Assembly (NCBI GenBank): GCA_965277735.1
Contig: CBDIDO010000003.1
Span: 620,001 to 684,000, forward strand
Reading direction: 5' to 3'
DNA length: 64,000 bases
From: RH-AL1 sp965277735
GTDB lineage: Bacteria > Pseudomonadota > Alphaproteobacteria > Rhizobiales > Beijerinckiaceae
The notes beneath the pieces are model-generated. The model worked only from the letters and a program-made list of their open reading frames with translations. It made no database searches and was not told the origin of the DNA. This document shows, piece after piece, positions 33,326 to 42,086 of the stretch. The position numbers and the translations under genes were made by a program. How positions within the stretch are numbered: position 1 is the first letter of the stretch; each line of letters opens with the position of its first letter.

Positions 33326-34318
33326 ATGCTCGATCCGACGCACGCCCGCGCTCATGGTCAGCTCCGCCACGATTGGAGCGTCGACGAGATCGTCGCGATT
33401 CACGATCAGCCGCTGCTCGACCTCGTCGCCGAGGCGAATGCGGTGCATCGCGCCAACCACGATCCGTCCGACGTGCAGAAGGCGAGCCTGCTGTCGATCA
33501 AGACCGGCGGCTGCCCCGAGGATTGCGCCTATTGCCCGCAATCGGCGCACCATAAGGAGGTCAAGCTCGACCGCGTCGACCTGATGGATGCCGACGAGGT
33601 GCTCTCGCTGGCGACGCGCGCCCGCGCGGCCGGCGCCGACCGCTTCTGCATGGGCGCCGCCTGGCGCAGCGTGCGCGACGGCAAGGAATTCGACGCGGTG
33701 CTGAAGATGGTCGAGGGCGTGCGCGCGCTCGGCATGGAAGCTTGCGTGACGCTCGGCATGCTGAACGATGCCCAGGCCGGCCGGCTCAAGGAGGCGGGGC
33801 TCACCGCCTACAACCACAACCTCGATACCGGCCCCGAATTCTACGACAAGATCATCTCGACGCGCACCTACGACGACCGCCTGGAGACGCTGCGCGCCGT
33901 GCGTGGCGCCGGCATCGAGATGTGCTGCGGCGGCATCATCGGCATGGGCGAGGCCGTGCGCGATCGCGCGGCGATGCTGCAGGTGCTCGCCTCGTTCGAC
34001 CCGCATCCCGAGAGCGTGCCGATCAACGCGCTGGTGCCGGTCGCCGGCACGCCGCTCGCGAAGAAGGCCAAGGTCGAGCCGCTCGATCTCGTGCGGATGA
34101 TTGCCACCGCGCGCATCGTGATGCCGGGCGCCCGCGTGCGGCTCTCGGCCGGGCGCTCGAGCCTGTCGACCGAGGCGCAGGTGCTCTGCATGACAGCGGG
34201 CGCGAACTCGATTTTCTACGGCGAGACGCTGCTGACAACGCCGAACGCCGAGGTCGGCGAGGACGACGTCCTGTTCGCCGCGCTCGCCGCCCGCGCGCCG
34301 GCTGCCGCGACGGCTTGA
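33326..34318 (+). CDS. bioB: Biotin synthase
   Basis: A 330-residue radical-SAM enzyme that inserts sulfur into dethiobiotin to make biotin. The [4Fe-4S] cysteines are Cys63, Cys67 and Cys70 in GGCPEDCAYCPQS. Other conserved segments are MGAAWR, YNHNLDT, CCGGIIGMGE and the RLSAGRSSLS region. ATG 33326 has GGAG six bases upstream; a TTG at 33305 with GCGGAG upstream is a possible alternative that adds seven residues. No other bio genes are nearby, so it is not in a bio operon here. Confidence 0.96.
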   Translation: MLDPTHARAHGQLRHDWSVDEIVAIHDQPLLDLVAEANAVHRANHDPSDVQKASLLSIKTGGCPEDCAYCPQSAHHKEVKLDRVDLMDADEVLSLATRARAAGADRFCMGAAWRSVRDGKEFDAVLKMVEGVRALGMEACVTLGMLNDAQAGRLKEAGLTAYNHNLDTGPEFYDKIISTRTYDDRLETLRAVRGAGIEMCCGGIIGMGEAVRDRAAMLQVLASFDPHPESVPINALVPVAGTPLAKKAKVEPLDLVRMIATARIVMPGARVRLSAGRSSLSTEAQVLCMTAGANSIFYGETLLTTPNAEVGEDDVLFAALAARAPAAATA

Positions 34319-34329
34319 CGGCACGCCCG

Positions 34330-35811
34330 ATGGCCGTGCTCGCCGCGCTCGCAAGACGCTGGCGGCGCCGCCGCCAGATGAAGCAGATCGCGGCGAGCGG
34401 CGCCTTCGACGCGGCCTGGTACCTGCGGCGCTATCCCGATGTCGTCGCGGCCGACGTGGATCCGCTGCGCCACTTCGTCGAATCCGGCTGCCACGAGGGC
34501 CGCTTCCCGAATCCGATCTTCGACACCGACTGGTACGTCTCGGAATATCTGCCAAGCGACACGCGGACCAACGCGCTGCTCGACTATGTCGGCCGCGGCT
34601 GGCGTCGCGGGCGGCGCCCCAACCGATGGCTCGATCCCGCCTGGTATCGCGACAAGGTCGGCCTCGCCGCGTCGCGCGATCCGATGGCGCATTACCTTGC
34701 GGCCGGCCGCGATGCGATGGCACCGGGCCCGACGATCGACCCAGCGGCGCTCGCGCGCGATCATGCCGATCTCGGGGGCGACGGCACGCCGCTCGGCTTC
34801 GTGCTCAACACCTATCGCGTCTGCGGCGATCTCGACGCCTGCACGTCCTACTATGTCGCGGCCTGGGTCGCGCGCCGCGCCGGCCCGCAGATCGTCGTCA
34901 CCGTCGTCGTCAACGGCCAGCCCGTCGGCGAGGTGATTCCGTGGATCGCGCGGCCCGACGTGAAGCGCACGCTCGGTCTCGACGGCCTCGGCTTTTGCTT
35001 CGTCTTTCCGACGCGGCTGGCGCATGGCGACGTCGTCTCGCTGCGCGACGAGCTGGGCCAGACCCTGATCGGCTGCGTGACGACCTACGAGGTGCCGGCG
35101 CTCGACTCGACCGCGGACTTCTATCCGAACCGCGCGGCGATCGCCGCGACGTTCCTGAAAGGGCGAGGAGTCGAGATCGGCGCCTTCTCGCAGCCCAACG
35201 ACTTGCCGCCCGATCGCGAGATCGCCTTCTACGACCGCTATCCCGCCGCGACGCTGCGCGAGGTCTACGATGCCGATTGCGGGCGCCCGCTGATGGAGCC
35301 GGATTACGTCGGTCAGGCCGAGACGCTCGACGGCCTGCCCGACGCGGCGTTCGACTTCGTCATCGCCAATCACGTGATCGAGCACCTGCAGGACCCGATC
35401 CTGTTTCTGAAAAGCATCGACCGCAAGCTCGCACCGGGCGGTCGCGCGATGATCGCCGCGCCGGACAAGCGCTTCTGCATGGACAAGACGCGCTCGCTCA
35501 CCCCCTTCGATCATCTCGTCGAGGATCACGAGGGGACGCAGAGCGTGTCGCACCAGCGCGCGCATTTCGTCCGCTATTTCGCCGAGGCGGGCGGACAGGA
35601 TGCGGCCACCGCGGCGGCGAGCGCGACGGCGGCGGACATGAGCGACATTCGTTTTCACTACCACGTCTGGGATGCCGAGACGTTCGCCGGCTTCATCGTG
35701 GCGACGATCGAGCGGTACCGCTTGCCGCTCGCGCCGATCCACACGCGGGCGACGGAGGCGGACATCATCGTCGTGCTCGAGAAGACGCCCACCGCCACCG
35801 GCGCGGTTTGA
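34330..35811 (+). CDS. Methyltransferase with N-terminal WY-type repeats and a beta domain (paralogue 1)
   Basis: A 493-residue protein. Residues about 24-128 hold three copies of a short repeat (FDAAWYLRRYPDV, FDTDWYVSEYL, LDPAWYRDKVG), separated by helical segments such as PLRHFVESGCHEGRFPNP. This repeat also occurs in some rhizobial glycosyltransferases. Residues about 155-255 form a cysteine-containing beta-rich domain. The C-terminal third is a class I SAM methyltransferase: motif I VEIGAFSQP at 281-289, acidic loop, and NHVIEHL at 347-353. This LEIGA type of motif I is seen in surface-polysaccharide methyltransferases. It begins 11 bases after bioB and is followed by a close paralogue. 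Substrate unknown. Confidence 0.8.
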   Translation: MAVLAALARRWRRRRQMKQIAASGAFDAAWYLRRYPDVVAADVDPLRHFVESGCHEGRFPNPIFDTDWYVSEYLPSDTRTNALLDYVGRGWRRGRRPNRWLDPAWYRDKVGLAASRDPMAHYLAAGRDAMAPGPTIDPAALARDHADLGGDGTPLGFVLNTYRVCGDLDACTSYYVAAWVARRAGPQIVVTVVVNGQPVGEVIPWIARPDVKRTLGLDGLGFCFVFPTRLAHGDVVSLRDELGQTLIGCVTTYEVPALDSTADFYPNRAAIAATFLKGRGVEIGAFSQPNDLPPDREIAFYDRYPAATLREVYDADCGRPLMEPDYVGQAETLDGLPDAAFDFVIANHVIEHLQDPILFLKSIDRKLAPGGRAMIAAPDKRFCMDKTRSLTPFDHLVEDHEGTQSVSHQRAHFVRYFAEAGGQDAATAAASATAADMSDIRFHYHVWDAETFAGFIVATIERYRLPLAPIHTRATEADIIVVLEKTPTATGAV

Positions 35812-35818
35812 GCGTGCC

Positions 35819-37267
35819 GTGAAATCGCCCGCGCGCGCCTGGCGGCACTGGCGTCTCCGCCGCCTGATCGCGACGAGCGGCGCGTTCGATCGCGGCTGCT
35901 ACTTCGCGGCCAACCCCGACGTCGCCGCCGCTGGCGTCAATGCGCTCGACCATTATATCGGCGCGGGCGACCGCGAAGGGCGTCGTCCGAACCCGATCTT
36001 CGATCCCGATTGGTACCGCACCACCTATCTCGGCGGCGACGCGCGCCGCAACACGCTCGCCGATTATCTGCGACATGCTCGGTCCGTTGAGGTGCGCAAT
36101 CCCAACAGATGGTTTGACATTAATCATTATCGATCTGAGACCGGGATCAGCACACGCGTCGATCCGATGCGGCATTACCTCGTCACGGGCCGCGACGCGA
36201 CAGACCCGAGCCCCGATTTCGACTTCGACGAGCTGCGCCGCCGCTTTCCCGATCTCGGCGGCCACGCCACGCCGCTCGCGTTCCTACTCAACGACTATCG
36301 CGTCGCCGGCCGCATCGATGCGTGCACTTCCTACTACGTGTCGGGATGGGCGAGCCGCCGCGCCGGTCCACGCATCGAGATCATCGTGATGGTCAACGGC
36401 CGCGAGCAGGGCCGCGTCGTGCCCTGGGTCGCGCGCGACGACATCCGCTCTGTGCTCGACAACGGCGCGCTCGGCTTCTTCTTCTCCTTCCCGACGCGGC
36501 TCGCCAGCGGCGACAAAGTCGACTTGCGCGACGATCTCGGCGAGACGATCGTGGGGCGCCGAACGACCTATCGCGTGCGGCCGCTGGGCGATAGCGACGC
36601 GCTCTACGAGAACCGCGCGTCCATCGCCGCGGGCTTTCTTTTCGGCAGCGGTGTCGAGATCGGCGCGTTCACCCAGCCGACCGATCTGCCGCCGGACCGG
36701 CACGTCACCTTCTTCGATCGCTTCGGCCCGGCGCGACTGCGCACGATCTACAACGAGAGCTGGTGCCGCCCGCTGATCGAGCCCGACGTGGTCGGCGAGG
36801 CGGCGACGCTCGAGGGCCTTGCCGACGCTGGCTACGACTTCCTTATCGCCAATCACGTGCTCGAGCATCTCGAAGATCCGATCGGCTTCCTCGGCCGGGT
36901 CGCGGACAAGCTCAAGGCCGGCGGGCGCGCGATGATCGCGGTGCCCGACATGCGCTACGGCGACGACCGCATCCGGGCACTGACCCCCTTCGAGGATCTC
37001 GTCGCCGACCACGAGCAGGGACCGGAGCGCAGCCGTTTCGATCATTATCTCGAGGACGCCGCGATCAAGGGCCTCGCGGGCGATGCGGCCTTGGCGCACG
37101 CGCGCAAGATCGCGGCGGACACGACGCTGGTGCACTATCACGTCTGGGACGCGCCGCACTTCCTGGCCTTCGTCGGCGCCGCGATCGCGCAGTACGCGCT
37201 GCCGCTGAAACGCGTGCACGACTCGGCCTCGGTGCACGAGATCATCGTCGTGCTGGAGAAAAGCTGA
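35819..37267 (+). CDS. Methyltransferase with N-terminal WY-type repeats and a beta domain (paralogue 2)
   Basis: A 482-residue protein with the same domain order as its upstream neighbour: repeats (FDRGCYFAANPDV, FDPDWYRTTYL, FDINHYRSETG), the beta domain with ACTSYYVSGWASRRAGP, then the methyltransferase with VEIGAFTQPTDLPPDR and NHVLEHL. I chose GTG 35819, which lies eight bases after the previous stop; there is no strong ribosome site, so translation is probably coupled. The two proteins differ throughout, so the duplication is not recent. Their adjacency suggests they modify the same surface polymer or two of its positions. The substrate is unknown. Confidence 0.78.
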   Translation: MKSPARAWRHWRLRRLIATSGAFDRGCYFAANPDVAAAGVNALDHYIGAGDREGRRPNPIFDPDWYRTTYLGGDARRNTLADYLRHARSVEVRNPNRWFDINHYRSETGISTRVDPMRHYLVTGRDATDPSPDFDFDELRRRFPDLGGHATPLAFLLNDYRVAGRIDACTSYYVSGWASRRAGPRIEIIVMVNGREQGRVVPWVARDDIRSVLDNGALGFFFSFPTRLASGDKVDLRDDLGETIVGRRTTYRVRPLGDSDALYENRASIAAGFLFGSGVEIGAFTQPTDLPPDRHVTFFDRFGPARLRTIYNESWCRPLIEPDVVGEAATLEGLADAGYDFLIANHVLEHLEDPIGFLGRVADKLKAGGRAMIAVPDMRYGDDRIRALTPFEDLVADHEQGPERSRFDHYLEDAAIKGLAGDAALAHARKIAADTTLVHYHVWDAPHFLAFVGAAIAQYALPLKRVHDSASVHEIIVVLEKS

Positions 37268-37274
37268 GCGCATC

Positions 37275-38933
37275 TCAGGCGACCGCGGCCGCCGCTGCGC
37301 GCCCCGCCACGCGGCCGGAGAACAGGCAGCCGCCGAGGAACGTGCCTTCCAGCGCCCGATAGCCGTGCATGCCGCCGCCGCCGAAGCCGGCCGCCTCGCC
37401 CGCGGCATAGAGGCCTTGGATCACGTTACCGTCGCGCCCGAGGACGCGGCCGTCGAGATCGCATTCGAAGCCGCCGAGCGTCTTGCGCGTGAGGATCGAC
37501 AGACGCACCGCGATGAGCGGGCCGTGCGCGGGATCGAGGATGCGGTGCGGCTTCGCCGTGCGCACCAGCTTCTCGGGGAGCGCGCGCCGCGCATTCATGA
37601 TGCCCATCACCTGCGCGTCCTTCGAGAACGGATTGTCGACCTCGCGATCGCGCGCGACGATCTCGGCCTCAAGCGCGGCGGGATCGATGCGCGCGTTGCC
37701 GGCGATCGCGTTCATGCCGGCGACGAGCGCGGCAAGATCGTCGCGCACGACGAAGTCGGCGCCATGCTCCTTGAAGGCCTCGACCGGCGCCGCAGCCTTC
37801 TTGCCGAAGGCGCGGCTCAGCGTGAGACGCCAGTCCTTGTTGGTGATGTCGGGGTTCTGCTCAGAGCCCGACAGCGCGAACTCCTTCTTGACGATCGATT
37901 GCGTGGTGACAAACCACGTGTAGTCGGCGCCCGACTTGCAGATGTGCTCGAGCGTGGTGAGCGAATCATAGCCGGGATAGCAGGGCGCCGGCAGCCGCTT
38001 GCCGAAGGCGTCGAACCAGAGCGACGACGGGCCAGGAATGATGCGGATGCCGTGGTTGGCCCAGATCGGGTCCCAGTTCTGCACGCCCTCGGTGTAGTGC
38101 CACATGCGGTCGCGGTTGATGAGGTTGCCGCCCGTCGCCTCGGTGATCGCGATCATGCGACCGTCGACATGCGCTGGCACGCCGGCGACCATGCGCAGCG
38201 GCGGCGGCCCGAGCCGCGCCGGCCAGTTCTCGCGCACGAGGTCGTGGTTGCCGCCGATGCCGCCGGACGCGAGGATCACAACTTGCGCGCGATGCTCGAA
38301 GCGGCCCGTCTCCGTTCGGTTGGTGGCAAAACCACGCGCGGCGGTGTCCGGCGCGAGCACGGCGCCGTGCACGCCCTCGACGTGGCCGTTGGTGACGAGG
38401 AAGCCGTCGACGCGGCGGCGGAAGGCGAAGGATATCAGGCCCTTCGTCTCGGCCTCCCGCGCGCGGCGCACGAACGGCGCCAGCACGCCCGGCCCGGTGC
38501 CCCAGGTGACATGGAAGCGCGGCACCGAATTGCCGGGGCCTGTCGCATGGCCGCCGCCGCGCTCGGCCCAGCCGACGACGGGGAAGACGCGCAGGCCCAT
38601 CGCGTGCAGCCAGGCGCGCTTCTCGCCCGCGGCGAAGGCGACATAGGCTTCCGCCCAGCGACGCGGCCAATGGTCCTCGTCGCGGTCGAAGCCGGCGGTG
38701 CCGCACCAGTCTTGCCAGGCGAGCGCGTGCGAGTCGCGGATGCGCAGGCGCCGCTGCTCGGGACTGTCGACGAGGAACAGGCCGCCGAGCGACCAGAAAG
38801 CCTGGCCGCCGAGGTTCTGCTCGGGCTCCTGGTCCAGCACGAGGACGCGCCGGCCGGCATCGGCGAGCTCGGTCGCCGCGACGAGCCCGGCGAGGCCCGC
38901 GCCGATGACGATGGCATCCGCGTCTTCGCTCAT
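37275..38933 (-). CDS. FAD-dependent dehydrogenase, KstD-like
   Basis: A 552-residue flavoprotein starting at ATG 38933 (MSEDADAIVIGAGLAGLVAA; FAD motif GxGxxG). It has VLDQEPEQNLGGQAFWSLGG near the start, a fumarate-reductase-like capping domain, and the C-terminal GLYAAGEAAGFGGGGMHG, which is the FAD-binding signature of 3-ketosteroid-1-dehydrogenase-like proteins. The family includes enzymes that desaturate ring ketones; many members are uncharacterised. A longer reading frame to 38972 has no good ribosome site. The 210-base region upstream holds repeats and a palindrome that may regulate it. Confidence 0.85.
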   Translation of the reverse strand: MSEDADAIVIGAGLAGLVAATELADAGRRVLVLDQEPEQNLGGQAFWSLGGLFLVDSPEQRRLRIRDSHALAWQDWCGTAGFDRDEDHWPRRWAEAYVAFAAGEKRAWLHAMGLRVFPVVGWAERGGGHATGPGNSVPRFHVTWGTGPGVLAPFVRRAREAETKGLISFAFRRRVDGFLVTNGHVEGVHGAVLAPDTAARGFATNRTETGRFEHRAQVVILASGGIGGNHDLVRENWPARLGPPPLRMVAGVPAHVDGRMIAITEATGGNLINRDRMWHYTEGVQNWDPIWANHGIRIIPGPSSLWFDAFGKRLPAPCYPGYDSLTTLEHICKSGADYTWFVTTQSIVKKEFALSGSEQNPDITNKDWRLTLSRAFGKKAAAPVEAFKEHGADFVVRDDLAALVAGMNAIAGNARIDPAALEAEIVARDREVDNPFSKDAQVMGIMNARRALPEKLVRTAKPHRILDPAHGPLIAVRLSILTRKTLGGFECDLDGRVLGRDGNVIQGLYAAGEAAGFGGGGMHGYRALEGTFLGGCLFSGRVAGRAAAAAVA

Positions 38934-38975
38934 GAGATCGTCCGCTCCCCAGTGCGTTTCAAAACCCGACATTCA

Positions 38976-39066
38976 GACGTCAGGATGCGTCAGGCGTCAG
39001 GCTTGGGCCACGGTCGAAAGCTTCGTGAAGTCCACATTTAGGCGTCACCATGCGTCACGCGTCACT
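38976..39066. promoter_or_regulatory. Two-copy GCGTCA-rich repeat upstream of the dehydrogenase gene
   Basis: Two 26-base units (38976-39001 and 39041-39066) match at 20 positions; each contains CGTCA three times (ATGCGTCA then GCGTCA). They lie in direct orientation, 65 bases apart start to start, upstream of the KstD-like gene. They look like a tandem operator, but could also be a small decayed repeat. Confidence 0.4.
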
Positions 39067-39072
39067 GCCATG

Positions 39073-39086
39073 AGGTATTTATACCT
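39073..39086. promoter_or_regulatory. Palindrome AGGTATttATACCT upstream of the dehydrogenase gene
   Basis: AGGTAT at 39073-39078 and ATACCT at 39081-39086 form a perfect inverted repeat with a two-base centre, inside a short AT-rich patch. Together with the adjacent repeat it makes a plausible control region for the minus-strand gene that starts at 38933. Confidence 0.45.
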
Positions 39087-39143
39087 TATCGGCGCGGCTG
39101 CGACAAACGCAGATCGCTCCCGGAACAACGGACCGCGGACGCC

Positions 39144-42086
39144 CTAATGCCCCAGCCGCTCGAGCAGGTCGCGCACGTGCACCTGGTCGGCTTTGTAATT
39201 GCCGGTCAGCGTGTACATCACGAGGTTGATGCCGCCGCGCAGCGCGATCTCGTGCTGGCGCGGGTCGCCGGGCGAGAGGGCGTAGAGCGGCTCGCCGTAA
39301 TCGTCGCCGGCCCAGCCGGCGGCGAGGTCGTTCGATGTCAGGATGATCGGCGAGACGCCGTCGCCGGAGCGGGCCGGGCGCGCCTCCTTGTCGCCAATCG
39401 GCGGCGGCAGCGCCTCGATCCAGGTTTCGCCCGAGGCGTAGCGGCCGATGAAATTCTCGATGAGATAGAACGTCTTCGTCACGACATGGTCGGACGGGAT
39501 TGGCTCCAGCTCCGGCACGTCGACGCCGGCGAGCAGCTGACGCAGCCAGGCCGTCGCCGGCGTCGGCTCGCCGTTCGGATGCACGGAATTGGCGTCGCGC
39601 GTGTCGAACACGATGGTGCCGCCGTTGCGCATGTAGGCGGAGATCTTCTCGATCGCCTTCTGCGAGGGCTGCGGGTTCGTGGCGACGATCGGCCAGTAGA
39701 GCAGGGGATAGAAGGCGAGCTCGTCCTTGGCGGGATCGATGCCGATCGGATCACCGGGCGTCAGCGAGGTGCGCGCCGCCAGCGTCGTCGAGAGCGTCGC
39801 GAGGCCCTGCTTGGAGATCTCGTCGACCTTGCCGTCGCCCGAGGTGACGTAGGCGAGCCGCACCGACAGCGCCGACGAGAGATCGTTCGGCGAGACCTTC
39901 AGCGGCGCCTGGGCGGCCGCCGCGTCGCCGTCATTGCGAGCGAAGCGAAGCAACCCAGGGTTGGCAGGGGACAATCGGGCAGAAGGGAGCTCTGCACCCC
40001 CTGGGTTGCTTCGCCGTTGGCTCGCAACGACGGACGCAGAGGTCTCCGCATGCGCCGGCGTCGGCGCCTTGAGCGTTGCCGTCCCGGCGAGAAGCAGCGC
40101 GAGCGCCGCGGCGACCGCGCGACGCGGCGCGGGCCGCAGCTTGCCCCCGAGCCACAGCGCGGCGAGCGCGTCGAGGCAGAACAGCACGAAGGCGCCGGCG
40201 ATCAGCCACGGCCGGAGGTCGATCGGCTCGGCCGCCTGCAGCGGCGCCGATTCGAACGACAGGCCCGAGAGATCGACCGCCGGGATCTTGTCCTCGGGCG
40301 CCAGCGCGTTCACGGCGAGCAGCGAGTCGGCCGCGCCGTAGAAGCCCGGCGGGTGGTCCGGCGAGGCGACGCCGCCGAACGTGGTGGGGACCGGCTTGGC
40401 GGAGGCCGGCGGCGCGCCCAGCGTGCCGAACCCGTCGAGCGTGCGCGACGGCGCCACGGTCTCGACCGCCCGGCTCGCCTGCGCGGCCTTGGCCTCGGTC
40501 TCGGAGACGGCGCGGGCGCTCTCGCCCGACAGCGCGACGATCTTCTTCAGCATGTCGACGAAGAGACCGGAGATCGGCAGGTTCGACCAGGTCGTGTCGG
40601 CCGTCACGTGGAACAGCACGACGCGGCCTTTTCCGTGCGCGGCGGCGGTCACGAGGGGCGTGCCGTCGGAGAGCTGCGCCCAGGTCTTGGCCGGCAGGCC
40701 CGGCTCGGGCTCGGCCAGCACCTGGCGCGTGATCGTGACCTCGTCCGGCACTTTCAGGCCGACGAACGGGCTCGGCGGCTCGAAGGCGGCGAGGTGCTTT
40801 GGCCGCTCCCAGGAGAGCGTGCCGCCGAGCACGCGGCCGCCGCGGCGCAGCTTGACCGGCACCAGATCGTCCGTCGCGCCCGAAAGCCGCGTGCCGGCGA
40901 AGCGCACGAGCAGGCCGCCGCCGTCGACCCAGTCGGACAGGCGCTGGCGGATCGGCCCGGTGATCGTGCCGTAGTCGGCGAGGATCAGCACGGTGACGCG
41001 CTCGTCGAGTATCGCGCCGATCGGGTCGGGCGTACCGGGCTTGGGCTCGTGCACGTCGGCGAAGGGGCTGAGCGCCTTGTGCAGGTAGTACGCGGCGGCC
41101 AGCAGCGGCTGCGCCGTGTCGGCGGTGTCGCCGGAGATGATGCCGACGCTGCGCCGCTTCCAGCGCGAGTCGAGCAGGGTGACCGCGCCGGCCGAGCGCG
41201 CGCCGGTGACCTCGAGCCGCGCGATCTGGTTGCGCAGCTCGATCGGCTGGTCGAACGTCGCGTCGACCGCGTCGCCGGTCTTGAAGACGTAGGGCGCCTC
41301 GCCGACCGTCAGGCCCTTCATGTCGAGCGCGCGAACGATGCCGTGCGCGCCCTCGGTGCCGGCAGCCGAGCGCAGCACCCGTACGGCGAGCTTGTCGCCG
41401 TCGTTGCGCGGGTCGGTGATCGCGAGGACGGGCTTCGCGTCGGAGATCAGGATGGTCTTCACCGGCAGCGCGGCGAGCGCCTGCGCGAAGGCGCGACCGG
41501 CGCCGCGCTCGAGCCCGTCCGAGAGCCACACGATGGTCGTGTCGGGGTGCGACTTCACGAAGCGCCCGATTGCGCCGGCGAGCGCCATGCGGTCCGGCGC
41601 GTAGGGCACCGGCGCGAGCGCGTGCAGCCGCTCGAGCGCGGTCGTGGAATCGGTCGCGATCACGTCCTTGCCGCCGTCCGACGTCGCGGCGACCGCGACC
41701 GTGCGCGACTCCTGGCGTGCGGCCTCGATGCGCTGCGTCGCGGCGATCACCCGGCGCTCCCACGTCGGCGCCGCCGCCCAGCTGGTGTCGAGCGCGACGA
41801 GCAGCGAGCCGCTGCCCTTGGTGCCGACGCTCAGCGGGTTCCAGATCGGCCCCGCCATCGCCAGGATGACCAGGGTGGCCAGGGCGAGCCGCAGCAGCAA
41901 AAGCCACCACGGCGTGTTGGCGGGCGTCTCGTCCTTGGGCCGCAGGTCGAGGATCAGCTTCAGCGGCGGGAACGGCACCCGCTCCGGGCGCGGCGGCGTC
42001 ACCTTGAGCAACACGTACAGCACCGGCAGGCCGGCGAGCGCGACCAGCGCAAAAGGGATCGTGAAGGCGAGCGGCAGGCCGAGCAT
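39144..42086 (-). CDS. BatA/DUF4159 membrane protein of the MoxR operon, with in-frame repeat insertion
   Basis: A 980-residue protein. The N-terminus has the BatA-type pair of membrane helices (LAFTIPFALVALAGLPVLYVLL, and RLALATLVILAMAGPIW) around a short cytoplasmic segment with PFPPLKL. A von Willebrand-like domain (LLVALDTSWAA, IVWLSDGLERGAG) and a glutamine-amidotransferase-like region follow. A third helix is near residue 635. The C-terminal DUF4159 domain (VRLAYVTSGDGKVDEIS, GGTIVFDTRD, RHEIALRGG-type ending) closes it. Bases 39929-40033, 35 codons, are a palindromic repeat read in frame between the third helix and DUF4159. The gene follows DUF58 and MoxR genes directly. Confidence 0.86.
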   Translation of the reverse strand: MLGLPLAFTIPFALVALAGLPVLYVLLKVTPPRPERVPFPPLKLILDLRPKDETPANTPWWLLLLRLALATLVILAMAGPIWNPLSVGTKGSGSLLVALDTSWAAAPTWERRVIAATQRIEAARQESRTVAVAATSDGGKDVIATDSTTALERLHALAPVPYAPDRMALAGAIGRFVKSHPDTTIVWLSDGLERGAGRAFAQALAALPVKTILISDAKPVLAITDPRNDGDKLAVRVLRSAAGTEGAHGIVRALDMKGLTVGEAPYVFKTGDAVDATFDQPIELRNQIARLEVTGARSAGAVTLLDSRWKRRSVGIISGDTADTAQPLLAAAYYLHKALSPFADVHEPKPGTPDPIGAILDERVTVLILADYGTITGPIRQRLSDWVDGGGLLVRFAGTRLSGATDDLVPVKLRRGGRVLGGTLSWERPKHLAAFEPPSPFVGLKVPDEVTITRQVLAEPEPGLPAKTWAQLSDGTPLVTAAAHGKGRVVLFHVTADTTWSNLPISGLFVDMLKKIVALSGESARAVSETEAKAAQASRAVETVAPSRTLDGFGTLGAPPASAKPVPTTFGGVASPDHPPGFYGAADSLLAVNALAPEDKIPAVDLSGLSFESAPLQAAEPIDLRPWLIAGAFVLFCLDALAALWLGGKLRPAPRRAVAAALALLLAGTATLKAPTPAHAETSASVVASQRRSNPGGAELPSARLSPANPGLLRFARNDGDAAAAQAPLKVSPNDLSSALSVRLAYVTSGDGKVDEISKQGLATLSTTLAARTSLTPGDPIGIDPAKDELAFYPLLYWPIVATNPQPSQKAIEKISAYMRNGGTIVFDTRDANSVHPNGEPTPATAWLRQLLAGVDVPELEPIPSDHVVTKTFYLIENFIGRYASGETWIEALPPPIGDKEARPARSGDGVSPIILTSNDLAAGWAGDDYGEPLYALSPGDPRQHEIALRGGINLVMYTLTGNYKADQVHVRDLLERLGH
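39929..40033. repeat. Palindromic repeat, family A copy 1, inside a coding sequence
   Basis: Arms GCGAAGCAACCCAGG at 39945-39959 and its complement at 40000-40014 are perfect over 15 bases, with a further imperfect outer arm (GTCATTGCGAGCG... matched by CGCAACGACGG). The element is 105 bases long and adds exactly 35 codons to the BatA/DUF4159 gene, encoding SNPGG and LLRFARND-type peptide. A second copy lies between genes at 52544-52623. Confidence 0.88.

Noticed and set aside
31154..34723. A 1189-codon minus-strand open frame across tetR, the FAD gene and bioB
   Set aside because: It is the shadow of tetR, bioB and the FAD protein in other frames; no motif is present.
38976..39066. CRISPR-like repeat
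   Set aside because: Only two imperfect 26-base units with one spacer-sized gap, and no cas gene is in the window.
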